Shown: piece by piece, positions 1 to 8,241 of the stretch
How positions within the stretch are numbered: position 1 is the stretch's first letter
Layout: every line of letters starts with the position of its first letter
From: Hyphomicrobiales bacterium
Lineage (GTDB): Bacteria > Pseudomonadota > Alphaproteobacteria > Rhizobiales > Rhizobiaceae
Reading direction: 5' to 3'
Assembly: GCA_900472575.1 (NCBI GenBank)
Contig: UCIV01000017.1
Location: 186,001 to 250,000 of the forward strand
Length of the DNA stretch: 64,000 nucleotides
The notes under the pieces: generated by a model
What the model was told of the DNA's origin: nothing
What the model saw: the letters and a program-made list of their open reading frames with translations, nothing else
Databases searched by the model: none
Position numbers and translations under genes: made by a program

Positions 1-290
1 CCGCCCCAGGCGGTCGTGACCATGGCGCGGTCGAGCCTGCGGCGCGGCTTGAAGATACCGGGCGTATCCATGAAAACGATCTGGGCATTGTCGTGAATGG
101 CGATACCGCGCACGATGGCGCGGGTCGTCTGCACCTTGTGGCTGACGATCGAGACCTTGGCGCCGACGAGCCGGTTGACCAGCGTCGACTTGCCGGCATT
201 GGTGGCGCCGATCAGCGCGACGAAGCCGGAATGGGTCGGGCCGCCGGCAGCTTCATTTTCTTCGCCGGCAATGTTGTGGTCTTCGGTCAT
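1..290 (-). CDS. era: GTPase Era, N-terminal part (cut by the window edge)
   Basis: Ras-like GTPase that binds 16S rRNA and acts in 30S subunit assembly. Only the first 96 codons are present; the rest lies to the left of the window. The translation starts [12 protein letters not shown] and shows the G1/Walker A motif GATNAGKS, the G2 region ([10 protein letters not shown]) and the G3 motif DTPG. The ATG at 290 lies 10 bases after the rnc stop, so era is translated in the same operon as lepB and rnc, the usual alphaproteobacterial order. Identity is certain from the motifs; the C-terminal KH domain cannot be checked here. Confidence 0.96.
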   Translation of the reverse strand, partial: MTEDHNIAGEENEAAGGPTHSGFVALIGATNAGKSTLVNRLVGAKVSIVSHKVQTTRAIVRGIAIHDNAQIVFMDTPGIFKPRRRLDRAMVTTAWG

Positions 291-300
291 ATCGATCCAA

Positions 301-1011
301 TCAATCCTGGCTCTTCGGCCAGATGCCCTCGCGCTCGAGGAGCTTCGTTGCGGCAACCTGCTCGGCTGCCCGTTTCGACCGGTCGGTGCCGGTTTCGGGC
401 GCAACGCCCTTTATTTCTACCGTTACCGTGAAGCGCGGATCATGATCCGGTCCCGAACGGTCGTCCACCCTGTAGGACGGGGTGGTATTGAATTTCGCAT
501 GCGCCCATTCCTGCAGCTCTGTCTTGGCATCGCGCCGCGCAGCATCGGGCTTGCTGGCACGATCCTGCCAGTAACGCAGGATAAAAGCACGGGCAACTTC
601 CAGACCACCATCAAGATAGAGCGCAGCGATGAGGCTTTCCACCACATCGGCGCGAACATTGAGCATACGCTTGCCGGTCAGCTTCTTGACGTCGGCGCCG
701 GTACGGATGAAGCGGTGCAGTTCCAGCTCATCGGCGACGGTGGCACAGCTTTCGGCGCTGACCAGCTGGTTGAGGCGCACCGACAACTCTCCCTCTTCCG
801 CCGAGCGGAAGGTGGTGAAGAGGAGTTCGGCGACGCACAGGCCAAGCACGCGGTCGCCGAGAAACTCAAGCCGTTCGTAATTGGCATTCTTGGCGGTGCC
901 GGTGCTGGCATGGGTCAGCGCCCGGTCAAGCCATTGCTTGTCGGCGAAGACATGACCGATCACCGTTTCCAGCTGGCCTCGCTCTTCCGCCGACAATGGT
1001 TTCATCTTCAT
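301..1011 (-). CDS. rnc: Ribonuclease III
   Basis: Double-strand-specific endoribonuclease that processes rRNA precursors and structured mRNAs. The 236-aa product has the family signature [11 protein letters not shown] and the second metal-site segment [16 protein letters not shown] in the endonuclease domain (about residues 10-140). A C-terminal double-stranded-RNA-binding domain follows (about 155-230, with the typical ending [14 protein letters not shown]). I chose the ATG at 1011, giving [10 protein letters not shown], because it overlaps the lepB stop as TGATG, a translational-coupling junction. The longer frame opening at 1059 adds 16 residues with no similarity to the family. Confidence 0.96.
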   Translation of the reverse strand: MKMKPLSAEERGQLETVIGHVFADKQWLDRALTHASTGTAKNANYERLEFLGDRVLGLCVAELLFTTFRSAEEGELSVRLNQLVSAESCATVADELELHRFIRTGADVKKLTGKRMLNVRADVVESLIAALYLDGGLEVARAFILRYWQDRASKPDAARRDAKTELQEWAHAKFNTTPSYRVDDRSGPDHDPRFTVTVEIKGVAPETGTDRSKRAAEQVAATKLLEREGIWPKSQD

Positions 1012-1760
1012 CAGTTGACGCCCTTGAACAGACGATCCCAACGCATGTTGGACGGCCACTTCCAGATTTCGCGGAACGAGGTGTCGTTGCCGAGCGAGAA
1101 GAAGATCACGCTGGCGCGACCGACCAGGTTTTCAGCCGGAACGAAACCGACGTCGAAACGGCTGTCGAGCGAGTTGTCGCGGTTATCGCCCATGAAGAAG
1201 TAATGGCCCGCCGGAACATCGAATTCCGGCGTATTGTCACCGCGGGAATTGGGGATCTGGTCGAGCGTGTCGTAGGTCTTGCCGGTGTCGAGCGTTTCGC
1301 GGAAGACCGGAACGTTGGTGCCCGGATCCTGCCGGTAATCCGAGGTGAAGCTACCGTCGGCCTGCTTCGGCACCGGCTGGCCGTTGATATAGAGAATGCC
1401 TTCGCGCATCTGAACCCTGTCGCCCGGCAAGCCGATCAGACGCTTGATGTAGTCGATATCCGGCTGCTGCGGCAGGCGGAAGACGATGACGTCACCACGC
1501 TTGGGCTCGCTGAATTCGAGGATACGGCCATCGAACAGGTCCGGCGAGAAGGGCAGCGAATATTTCGAATAGCCATAAGCGAACTTGTTGACGAAGATGT
1601 AGTCGCCGACGAGCAGAGTCGGCATCATCGAGCCGGACGGGATGGTGAAGGGCTGGAACAGAACCGTACGGATGACCATGGCAAGCAGCAGGGCCTGAAT
1701 GATGACCTTGATGTTTTCCCAGATGGCATTCGGTTGCTTCGTCTCGGCTTTATCGGACAC
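1011..1760 (-). CDS. lepB: Signal peptidase I (leader peptidase)
   Basis: Membrane serine protease that removes signal peptides from Sec and Tat substrates at the outer face of the inner membrane. The 249-aa protein has one N-terminal membrane segment (about residues 13-33), the catalytic-serine box PSGSMMPTLLVGDY, the catalytic-lysine box DYIKRLIGLPGD and the conserved GDNRDNSLDSR box. These are the canonical Ser/Lys dyad motifs of family S26A. The start codon is GTG at 1760 (VSDKAETKQ, initiating as Met). It precedes rnc with a one-base overlap and follows acpS by about 125 bases, so it belongs to the acpS-lepB-rnc-era operon. Confidence 0.96.
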   Translation of the reverse strand: MSDKAETKQPNAIWENIKVIIQALLLAMVIRTVLFQPFTIPSGSMMPTLLVGDYIFVNKFAYGYSKYSLPFSPDLFDGRILEFSEPKRGDVIVFRLPQQPDIDYIKRLIGLPGDRVQMREGILYINGQPVPKQADGSFTSDYRQDPGTNVPVFRETLDTGKTYDTLDQIPNSRGDNTPEFDVPAGHYFFMGDNRDNSLDSRFDVGFVPAENLVGRASVIFFSLGNDTSFREIWKWPSNMRWDRLFKGVN

Positions 1761-1885
1761 GTCAAAATTCTTTCTATCTCGGGGCGAGTGGCTGAACTGT
1801 CTAAACGCTTAGCCAAGCCGCGGCAATGGTGGTGAGATTACTAAACCTTCATGCATTGTCGGAAGCATGCATTTCCGCGCCGGCA

Positions 1886-2290
1886 TCAGGCGGATATCGG
1901 TTTCGCCTCGATGATCACGAAAGCCTGGGCGTAAGGATATTCATCGGTGATGGTGATGTGGATGACGGGCTCATAGCCAGCAGGGATCAGTTCGGCCAGT
2001 CGGTCGCCGGCACCGCCGGTGAGGACCATTGTCGGCTTTCCGCCGGGCAGGTTGACGACACCCATGTCTTTCCAGAACACGCCATTGGCAAGACCGGTGC
2101 CCAACGCCTTGGAACAGGCTTCCTTGGCGGCAAAACGCTTGGCGTAGGATTCGGCCCGGTTCTTGCGGCGCTCCGATTTTGCCCGCTCGATCTCTGTAAA
2201 ACAGCGGTGGGTAAAGCGTTCGCCGAACCGCTCTATGGATTTTTCCACGCGCCTTATGTCTATGAGGTCGCTCCCCATGCCGATAATCAT
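1886..2290 (-). CDS. acpS: Holo-[acyl-carrier-protein] synthase
   Basis: Transfers 4'-phosphopantetheine from CoA to apo-ACP, which activates fatty-acid synthesis. The 134-aa sequence has the N-terminal magnesium-binding stretch [13 protein letters not shown] and the second signature [17 protein letters not shown], with catalytic residues in KEACSKA. A TTG codon lies just upstream in frame, but the ATG at 2290 has an AGGA Shine-Dalgarno about 8 bases away and is preferred. The DUF2062 gene ends 16 bases upstream, so the two are co-transcribed. Length is normal for the family (about 125-135 aa). Confidence 0.95.
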   Translation of the reverse strand: MIIGMGSDLIDIRRVEKSIERFGERFTHRCFTEIERAKSERRKNRAESYAKRFAAKEACSKALGTGLANGVFWKDMGVVNLPGGKPTMVLTGGAGDRLAELIPAGYEPVIHITITDEYPYAQAFVIIEAKPISA

Positions 2291-2306
2291 CAAGCTGATC
2301 CTGTAC

Positions 2307-2882
2307 CTAAATTGCCGATCCGGTTTCGGCTGACTTGAGGTGTCTTGCCCTCTCCGTCAAGCGGCCGAGGCGACGATCGCGAAAACCGCGCACGGCAAGA
2401 TAGGTCACGGCATAGAAGAAAAGCGCACAGAGCAGGCCCAGAGGCAGCGAGCCGACAAGCATCGGCTCAAGCACCGGTCCCCAGAGCTGCGAGACGTCAA
2501 GATGGGCGAACAGGGCTTCAAGATCGATATGGCGCGAGGTCGGCTCGGCACCGAGCATGAACTGACCCACTTCCCAGGTCAGCGGCCAGATGATCGGACA
2601 GGTCAGGGGATTTGCGAATGTCGTGCCGATTGCGGCAGCGATCATGCTGCCGCCAAGAAGCCAGGCGATCGGGATGGCGAACAGGACGTGAAACCCCAGA
2701 AAAGGAGTCCATGCGCTCAGCACGCCGACCGCCACGCCAGCGGCGACGGCATGGGGAGAACCACCGATGCGCATGACCTTGAGGCGATAATAACCGAGCG
2801 TACGGCGAAACCCTCTTTTCGGAACGAACATCCCGAAAAGCCTCTGACTGAGTGAAAGAGGAGTACGACGGCGAAAGGGCAT
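2307..2882 (-). CDS. DUF2062 inner-membrane protein
   Basis: Protein of unknown function in family DUF2062, 191 aa from the start [10 protein letters not shown] at 2882; the frame is open further upstream to 2942. It has a basic N-terminus (about residues 1-40), then hydrophobic segments around residues 45-95 ([32 protein letters not shown]) and a further one near residues 145-170, with the family-typical [10 protein letters not shown] and [10 protein letters not shown] stretches. It is the first gene of the acpS-lepB-rnc-era group. Function is unknown; the association with acpS and lepB is conserved in rhizobia but proves no role. Confidence 0.85.
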   Translation of the reverse strand: MPFRRRTPLSLSQRLFGMFVPKRGFRRTLGYYRLKVMRIGGSPHAVAAGVAVGVLSAWTPFLGFHVLFAIPIAWLLGGSMIAAAIGTTFANPLTCPIIWPLTWEVGQFMLGAEPTSRHIDLEALFAHLDVSQLWGPVLEPMLVGSLPLGLLCALFFYAVTYLAVRGFRDRRLGRLTERARHLKSAETGSAI

Positions 2883-3107
2883 TCCAGTTAACCTGTCCAA
2901 TCGATCCGGACAGGGCCGGCCGTTCTGGCTATATATGATCAAGCGATATTATAGCGGAAACCGAAAATCGTGGCGAATTTGGGGATAAAGATCCGCGCCA
3001 AGCTTCAACCAGCGCCAGGAAATCCCGAAGGGTCGCCATAAGGCTTTCACCCTATCCAGCATCTCGTGCCCCGGCTCGCTGGCCAAAGGCACGACGGCGG
3101 TCAAGAT

Positions 3108-3263
3108 TTAGAACTGCGACTTGCGGAACATACCGCGGTCGACCTGGCGCATACGGTATTCGAGATCGATCCGATCACGCGATTCATTGAGATAGGCCAT
3201 TTCGCGATCCTGGGCCGAGGGAACGCGCAGGGCGCGTGCAAACTTGCGTACTGTGTCAAACAT
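3108..3263 (-). CDS. DUF3563 small protein (51 aa)
   Basis: Short reading frame on the minus strand encoding MFDTVRKFARALRVPSAQDR followed by EMAYLNESRDRIDLEYRMRQ and ending KSQF. It matches the DUF3563 pattern of rhizobial and burkholderial small proteins: an N-terminal amphipathic helix, then xxREMAYLNESxDRIDLEYRMRxxDRG. The ATG is at 3263 and TAA at 3108-3110. The Shine-Dalgarno is weak (AAAGATAAG about 4 bases upstream). Function is unknown. It lies alone between the DUF2062 gene and the first chemoreceptor gene. Confidence 0.8.
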   Translation of the reverse strand: MFDTVRKFARALRVPSAQDREMAYLNESRDRIDLEYRMRQVDRGMFRKSQF

Positions 3264-3433
3264 CGTCTTATCTTTCGTTCAGTTACTTTGCTGATGCTAA
3301 AATACGACTTCCTCGGCTCTTTTACCAACGCCTGGGAAGCGGTGCAGGCTTGCTCCCAATGCATGGCAAGCGCTTTGACGGCCGTCAAATTGACCAAATA
3401 ACTGGCGACAACGAGCGCGACACGGCAAAAATG

Positions 3434-3474
3434 TTCAAAAAACAACCGCAGGAGCCGGCAAGCCCCCGCGGTTG
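3434..3474 (-). terminator. Rho-independent terminator of the first mcp gene
   Basis: Read on the minus strand, CAACCGC (3474-3468) pairs with GCGGTTG (3449-3443) around a GC-rich 18-base loop and is followed directly by a run of six T. It sits 57 bases after the mcp stop at 3532. Confidence 0.8.
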
Positions 3475-3531
3475 GACATATCGTCGCAGCCGGAGGAGCA
3501 AATGCCCCTCAGCTCATCTCAGGTCTGACAC

Positions 3532-5475
3532 TCAGAACTCTTCCCAACTGTCGTTCTTGAGTGCCGTGTTGCCGGAGAAGGCACTGGCCAGCTTGCGGCC
3601 CAAAGCGCGCGCCGGCGAAGCGGCGGGCGCTTCATCCACCTGCGCAGAGCGCACAGGTTTGGTCGGCAACCTTGCCGAACGTTCTGACGAGGCTCCGGAA
3701 AGCCTGAACTGGCCAAGCAAGGTATTGAGCGATGCAACGTCGCGGGCAAGGCCGTGGCTTGCCGCCGTCTGCTCCTCGACCATTGCCGCGTTCTTTTGCG
3801 TATCCTGGTCCATCGTGTTGACCGCAGAATTGATCTGCTGGAGGCCCGAGGATTGCTCCTGCGCACTCTCGACGATGGCGACGACGTGCCGGTTGATCTC
3901 CTGGACTTCCGCCACGATCGTCTCCAGCGCCTTGCCGGTCTCGCCGACAAGATCCACGCCGTTGCGAACCTGCTCGTTCGAAGTCGTGATCAGCGCCTTG
4001 ATTTCCTTGGCGGCATTCGCGGACCGCTGGGCCAATTCGCGCACTTCCTGTGCGACAACCGCAAACCCCTTGCCCGCCTCACCTGCACGCGCGGCCTCGA
4101 CACCGGCGTTCAGCGCCAGAAGATTGGTCTGGAAGGCGATGTCATCGATGACACCGATGATGTTGCCTATTTCGCCAGAGGACTTTTCGATCTCCTCCAT
4201 CGCTTTGACGGCGTTCTGTACGACATGGCCGGACTTTTCCGCACCCTGACGGGTGCGGGTGACAAGATCACCGGCTTCCTGTGCACGCCTTGCGGCATCC
4301 TTCACCGTGGTGGTGATCTCTTCGAGCGCGGCAGCCGTCTGCTCGACAGCTGCGGCCTGCTGTTCGGTACGCTTGGCAAGACCATCGGCGGCCGACTTGA
4401 TCTCGGACGAGCCTGCTTCAATGCTGTGGGCGTCTCCCGCGACCTGCTCAAGTGCAGCCTCGAGCTTGGCGGCAGAGGCATTGAAGTCGTTGCGGACACC
4501 ATCGAGCGCCGTGGTGAACCGCGCTTCTATACGATGCGAAACATTGCCATCGGACAGCTGGCTTAGCGCCTCAGCGAGACTGTCGACGGCAAACTTGACG
4601 TCGGCGGCTTCACGCGCCCTACCTGCCTCACGCTCGATACGTTCCTTTTCCGAGAGGCTACGATTGTCGTCGGCTTCCTGTTCAAGCCGAATGCGCTCCA
4701 GTGCATTGTCGCGGAAGACGGCCACAGCTTCGGCCATCTGGCCTATCTCGTCCTTGCGGTCGAGACCAACGATTTCAGCTTCCGTTTCGCCGACTGCAAG
4801 CGAAGCCATACGCTCTCGAAGCCGGGCCATCGGTGCGGTTATGCCCGTCTGAGCGATCATCATGGCGGCACCCATAGCCAACAAGATGCCGACGACCATG
4901 CCGCAGATCGCGTAAAGGATCGTTGACGAAACGGACGCCGACATTTGGATGGCACCGTTGTTGAGGATCTCCGTCATGGCAACGTTATTGGCGGCGAACT
5001 TCAATGGCAATGCAACGATCACCCCGTCGAGCTTGGCCGAGAAATCGTGAACTCCAGCCGCATCACCGGCAACGTAAGCTTTCAGCAGGCCATCGCCTAC
5101 CGCTTTCAGATTGTCGACACCGACAAGCAATTCATCGATTGCTTCCTTACGGCTTGGGACGATCGTGGGAATTTTGGTCAGGCGATCACGCGCTGCGGCA
5201 AATTCCTGACCAAAGCGCTCAGACAGTTCCTTGAATTTTTCGGACTTGGGATCCTGCACGAGCGCACGCCCCAGCCAGGTGGTTGACGTCCACATGCCGG
5301 CAGCAGCGCGCGGGCTCAAGGTCGCTGCGTTGCTTTCGTTCTGCAGGAAGTTGGAATAGGCGCTGTTGGCAGCGCTGAATTTACTTGTAACGTGCAGTAG
5401 GCCAGTCAGAGAAATGATCCCAAGGATGGCAATCGCCATCAGAAACTTGGTCTTGATCCGTAGATTTTTGAGCAT
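3532..5475 (-). CDS. Methyl-accepting chemotaxis protein (paralog 1 of 3)
   Basis: Transmembrane chemoreceptor that controls the CheA kinase, 647 aa. Order: cytoplasmic stub MLKNLRIKTKF, TM1 (about 10-31), periplasmic four-helix-bundle-like sensor (about 32-187), TM2 (about 188-213), HAMP, a second HAMP-like stretch near 295-350, then the signalling hairpin with the tip [20 protein letters not shown] and [20 protein letters not shown]. It ends in DSWEEF, matching the xWxxF tether for CheR/CheB. The start at 5475 has a GAGG ribosome site 7 bases upstream; the frame is open to 5511. The ligand is unknown. Its last 60 residues are nearly identical to paralog 2. Confidence 0.95.
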   Translation of the reverse strand: MLKNLRIKTKFLMAIAILGIISLTGLLHVTSKFSAANSAYSNFLQNESNAATLSPRAAAGMWTSTTWLGRALVQDPKSEKFKELSERFGQEFAAARDRLTKIPTIVPSRKEAIDELLVGVDNLKAVGDGLLKAYVAGDAAGVHDFSAKLDGVIVALPLKFAANNVAMTEILNNGAIQMSASVSSTILYAICGMVVGILLAMGAAMMIAQTGITAPMARLRERMASLAVGETEAEIVGLDRKDEIGQMAEAVAVFRDNALERIRLEQEADDNRSLSEKERIEREAGRAREAADVKFAVDSLAEALSQLSDGNVSHRIEARFTTALDGVRNDFNASAAKLEAALEQVAGDAHSIEAGSSEIKSAADGLAKRTEQQAAAVEQTAAALEEITTTVKDAARRAQEAGDLVTRTRQGAEKSGHVVQNAVKAMEEIEKSSGEIGNIIGVIDDIAFQTNLLALNAGVEAARAGEAGKGFAVVAQEVRELAQRSANAAKEIKALITTSNEQVRNGVDLVGETGKALETIVAEVQEINRHVVAIVESAQEQSSGLQQINSAVNTMDQDTQKNAAMVEEQTAASHGLARDVASLNTLLGQFRLSGASSERSARLPTKPVRSAQVDEAPAASPARALGRKLASAFSGNTALKNDSWEEF

Positions 5476-5626
5476 AGGGAAACCTCGATACGTGCTGGAA
5501 AATCCATGCAAGAGGACAGATGAACGAACGAACGCAGGAACCGCCGGACGAAGGCGGCGCGTGTCATACGCGCAAAGAGCGGGGCATATCTCAAATTTCC
5601 CGGAACAATGTGTAGGGCGACGGGCT

Positions 5627-5644
5627 ATAATAAACAGTTACGTT
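5627..5644 (-). promoter_or_regulatory. Conserved upstream motif, copy 1 (mcp paralog 1)
   Basis: Plus-strand sequence ATAATAAACAGTTACGTT, about 150 bases upstream of the first mcp start. Equivalent 18-mers occur upstream of the other two mcp genes (8052-8069 and 10306-10323). The rest of the 5476-5843 gap holds the terminator of paralog 2 and no gene. Promoter or activator-site function is inferred only from conservation. Confidence 0.5.
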
Positions 5645-5761
5645 TCGATCACCGGAATATTGTTCCGATAAAATATTGCAACATGCGATTGCCGCGCCCC
5701 TCCTAATCAACCACGAACATGCGGCTTATCGGCAACGAGACAGCATTGCTCACCAAACGAA

Positions 5762-5792
5762 AGCGGCCGAGGACTCCATGTCCCCGGCCGCT
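5762..5792 (-). terminator. Terminator of the second mcp gene
   Basis: AGCGGCCG (5762-5769) and CGGCCGCT (5785-5792) form an 8-bp perfect stem, extended by inner GGGAC/GTCC-type pairing. On the minus strand it is followed by TTCGTTTG. It lies 52 bases beyond the stop at 5844. Confidence 0.7.
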
Positions 5793-5843
5793 ACCGCTTA
5801 TTTCGGAGATAGCGGGTTACAGAAACCGCTATCGATCAGACGC

Positions 5844-7787
5844 TCAGAACTCTTCCCAACTGTCGTTCTTGAGTGCCGCGTTGCCGGAGAAGGCACCGGC
5901 CAGCTTGCGGCCCAAAGCGCGCGCCGGCGAAGCGGTGGGCGCTTCGTCAACCTGCGCAGAGCGCACAGGTTTGGTCGGCAACCTTGCCGAACGTTCTGCC
6001 GAGGCTCCGGAAAGCCTGAACTGAGCCAGCAAGGCATTGAGCGATGCAACGTCGCGGGCAAGGCCGTGGCTTGCCGCCGTCTGCTCCTCGACCATTGCCG
6101 CGTTCTTCTGCGTATCCTGGTCCATCTGGTTGACGGCCGTGTTAATCTGCTGGAGGCCCGAGGATTGCTCCTGCGCACTCTCGACGATGGCGGCGACGTG
6201 GCGGTTGATCTCCTGGACCTCCGCCACGATCATCTGCAGCGCCTTGCCGGTCTCGCCAACCAGATGCACGCCGTTCTGGACCTGATGGTTGGACGCGGTG
6301 ATTAGCGTCTTGATCTCCTTTGCGGCATTTGCGGACCGCTGTGCCAGTTCGCGCACTTCCTGTGCGACAACCGCAAACCCCTTGCCCGCCTCACCTGCAC
6401 GTGCGGCCTCGACACCAGCGTTCAGCGCCAGAAGATTGGTCTGGAAGGCGATGTCATCGATGACACCGATGATGTTGCCTATTTCGCCGGAGGACTTTTC
6501 GATCTCCTCCATTGCCTTGACAGCGCTGTGCACGACTTCACCTGACTTTTCCGCACCCTGACGGGTACGCGTGACAAGCGAGCCTGCCTCGGTGGCGCGA
6601 CGGGCTGCGTCCTTCACCGTGGTGGTGATCTCTTCCAGAGCGGCAGCCGTTTCTTCGACGGAAGCGGCCTGCTGTTCGGTGCGCTTGGCGAGATCGTCGG
6701 CTGCGGAGCGGATTTCCGCCGAACCGGCTTCGATGCTGCGGGCATTGCCTGCAACCTGCTCGAGCGCTTCCTGGAGCTTGGATGCCGAACTGTTGAAGTC
6801 GTTGCGCACTCCATCGAGTGTTTCCGTGAAAGGCTGCTCGATGCGATAGGAGACATCACCGTTGGAGAGCTGGCTCAGTGCCTCGGCGAGATTGTCGACT
6901 GCATATTTGACGTCGGCGGCTTCGCGGGCCTTCGCTGCTTCGCGTTCGATGCGTTCCTTTTCCGAGAGGCTACGATTGTCGTTAGCCTCCTGTTCGAGAC
7001 GCTGACGTTCCAGCGCGTTGTCGCGGAAAACAGCGACGGCTTCGGCCATCTGGCCGATCTCGTCCCTGCGGTCGAGACCGTCGACTTCAGCTTCAGTCTC
7101 ACCGGCGGCCAGGGACGCCATGCGTTCCCGCAAGCGCGCCATCGGCGTGGTGACACCCTTCTGCGCGATCAACATGGAGAAAGCGATGGCAGCGGCAATC
7201 CCGATCAACATGCTGACGATCGTGACCAGAATTGCATCGGTAACACGCGCATTGAGCTGGTCCGAACCATTCTTGATCAGGTCCGCCATGGCAGTATTGT
7301 TGGCGCCCGACTTTGCCGAGAAGTCGATGGTGGCCTGTTCGAGCTTGACCGTCATGCTGTCGAACAGTGCCTTGTCACCGACGGCATGGGCCTTGATCAT
7401 TTCCCCGCCGATCTGCCGCATGGCGTCTATGGCGCTCACCAATTCGTCGATTGCGGCCTTTCGGCTGGGAACGATGGCCGGGATCTGCTCCAGACGGCCG
7501 CGGGCGCCGCTCAATTCGTTATTGAAGCGGGCAGCGAATTCCGTGAATTTGTCCGACTGTGGATCCTGGCTTACGGTACGGTTCAGCCAGTTGATAGCCG
7601 TCCACGCGCCGGCAACACCACGAGGCCCATAGACAGCCGCGGTGCTCTCGTTCTGGAGGAAATTGTAATATGTGCTGTTCGCCTCTTCGAAGCGTAGAGT
7701 GACGAAAGCCAGGCCCGCCAGCGAAATGAACGCCAGGATCGCAATCGCCATCAGAAATTTGGTCTTTATTTTTAGGTTCTTGAGCAT
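5844..7787 (-). CDS. Methyl-accepting chemotaxis protein (paralog 2 of 3)
   Basis: Second tandem chemoreceptor, 647 aa from the start [11 protein letters not shown] at 7787, which has a strong GGAGG site 7 bases upstream; the open frame reaches 7991 without similarity. TM1 is about residues 10-31, the periplasmic sensor about 32-187, TM2 about 188-213, then HAMP and the highly conserved signalling domain, ending NDSWEEF (CheR-type pentapeptide). The periplasmic part differs clearly from paralog 1 (for example TAAVYGPRGVAGAWTAINWL against TLSPRAAAGMWTSTTWL), so ligand specificity has probably diverged while the output domain stayed almost unchanged. Confidence 0.95.
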   Translation of the reverse strand: MLKNLKIKTKFLMAIAILAFISLAGLAFVTLRFEEANSTYYNFLQNESTAAVYGPRGVAGAWTAINWLNRTVSQDPQSDKFTEFAARFNNELSGARGRLEQIPAIVPSRKAAIDELVSAIDAMRQIGGEMIKAHAVGDKALFDSMTVKLEQATIDFSAKSGANNTAMADLIKNGSDQLNARVTDAILVTIVSMLIGIAAAIAFSMLIAQKGVTTPMARLRERMASLAAGETEAEVDGLDRRDEIGQMAEAVAVFRDNALERQRLEQEANDNRSLSEKERIEREAAKAREAADVKYAVDNLAEALSQLSNGDVSYRIEQPFTETLDGVRNDFNSSASKLQEALEQVAGNARSIEAGSAEIRSAADDLAKRTEQQAASVEETAAALEEITTTVKDAARRATEAGSLVTRTRQGAEKSGEVVHSAVKAMEEIEKSSGEIGNIIGVIDDIAFQTNLLALNAGVEAARAGEAGKGFAVVAQEVRELAQRSANAAKEIKTLITASNHQVQNGVHLVGETGKALQMIVAEVQEINRHVAAIVESAQEQSSGLQQINTAVNQMDQDTQKNAAMVEEQTAASHGLARDVASLNALLAQFRLSGASAERSARLPTKPVRSAQVDEAPTASPARALGRKLAGAFSGNAALKNDSWEEF

Positions 7788-8051
7788 CGGATACCTCCAC
7801 AACGCGATGAACTCAGCGCATTGAGCCGGGAACCGGGCTTGGTTCTCGGAGACACTATGCGCAAGTCTATTTGCTGCAGCACCAGCCGCCGCGGGATCCC
7901 GCGCTTGATGCAACAGTGCAGACTCCCGACGAAAGAGCCAACCAAACAGGAGCCGTCCGACCATGTGATCTGGAGGAACGACGCACATCATGCGCGCTTG
8001 AGAACAAGGGGGTATCTCGAATGTCCCGGGCAGAGCATAGAACCCGGTCCG

Positions 8052-8069
8052 ATAATAAAATCTTACGTT
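8052..8069 (-). promoter_or_regulatory. Conserved upstream motif, copy 2 (mcp paralog 2)
   Basis: Plus-strand ATAATAAAATCTTACGTT, about 265 bases upstream of the second mcp start. It is the closest match to the consensus of the three copies. Flanking sequence also resembles copy 1 (GTATCTCGAATGTCCCGG against CATATCTCAAATTTCCCGG). The surrounding gap 7788-8241 contains this motif and the paralog-3 terminator; I see no gene there. Confidence 0.5.
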
Positions 8070-8170
8070 GTATCGAATTTTATAAAACTCACGGCAAAAT
8101 GCCGCACCGTCCGTTCAAACGCCTATCACGATACCGGTGGAAGGCGACTTCGGAGAGATTTTGCCCAAAG

Positions 8171-8203
8171 GAAAGGCCGCAGACGGGTTGCCTGCGGCCT
8201 TTC
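8171..8203 (-). terminator. Terminator of the third mcp gene
   Basis: Perfect 12-bp inverted repeat GAAAGGCCGCAG (8171-8182) and CTGCGGCCTTTC (8192-8203) with a 9-base loop. It is 38 bases beyond the stop at 8242. The T-tract on the minus strand is short (CTTTGGG). Confidence 0.75.
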
Positions 8204-8241
8204 CTGATCTTGGGAATGATCGTCCTCAGGACGAGCCGGAC

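Noticed and set aside
97-1203. Long plus-strand frame opposite era and rnc
   Set aside because: It is the antisense of era/rnc, which have clear family motifs; its translation has no protein-like features.
3101-3445. 114-aa minus-strand frame near the DUF3563 gene
   Set aside because: It overlaps the DUF3563 gene in another frame and is rich in Cys/Arg/Ser without any motif; DUF3563 is the better explanation.
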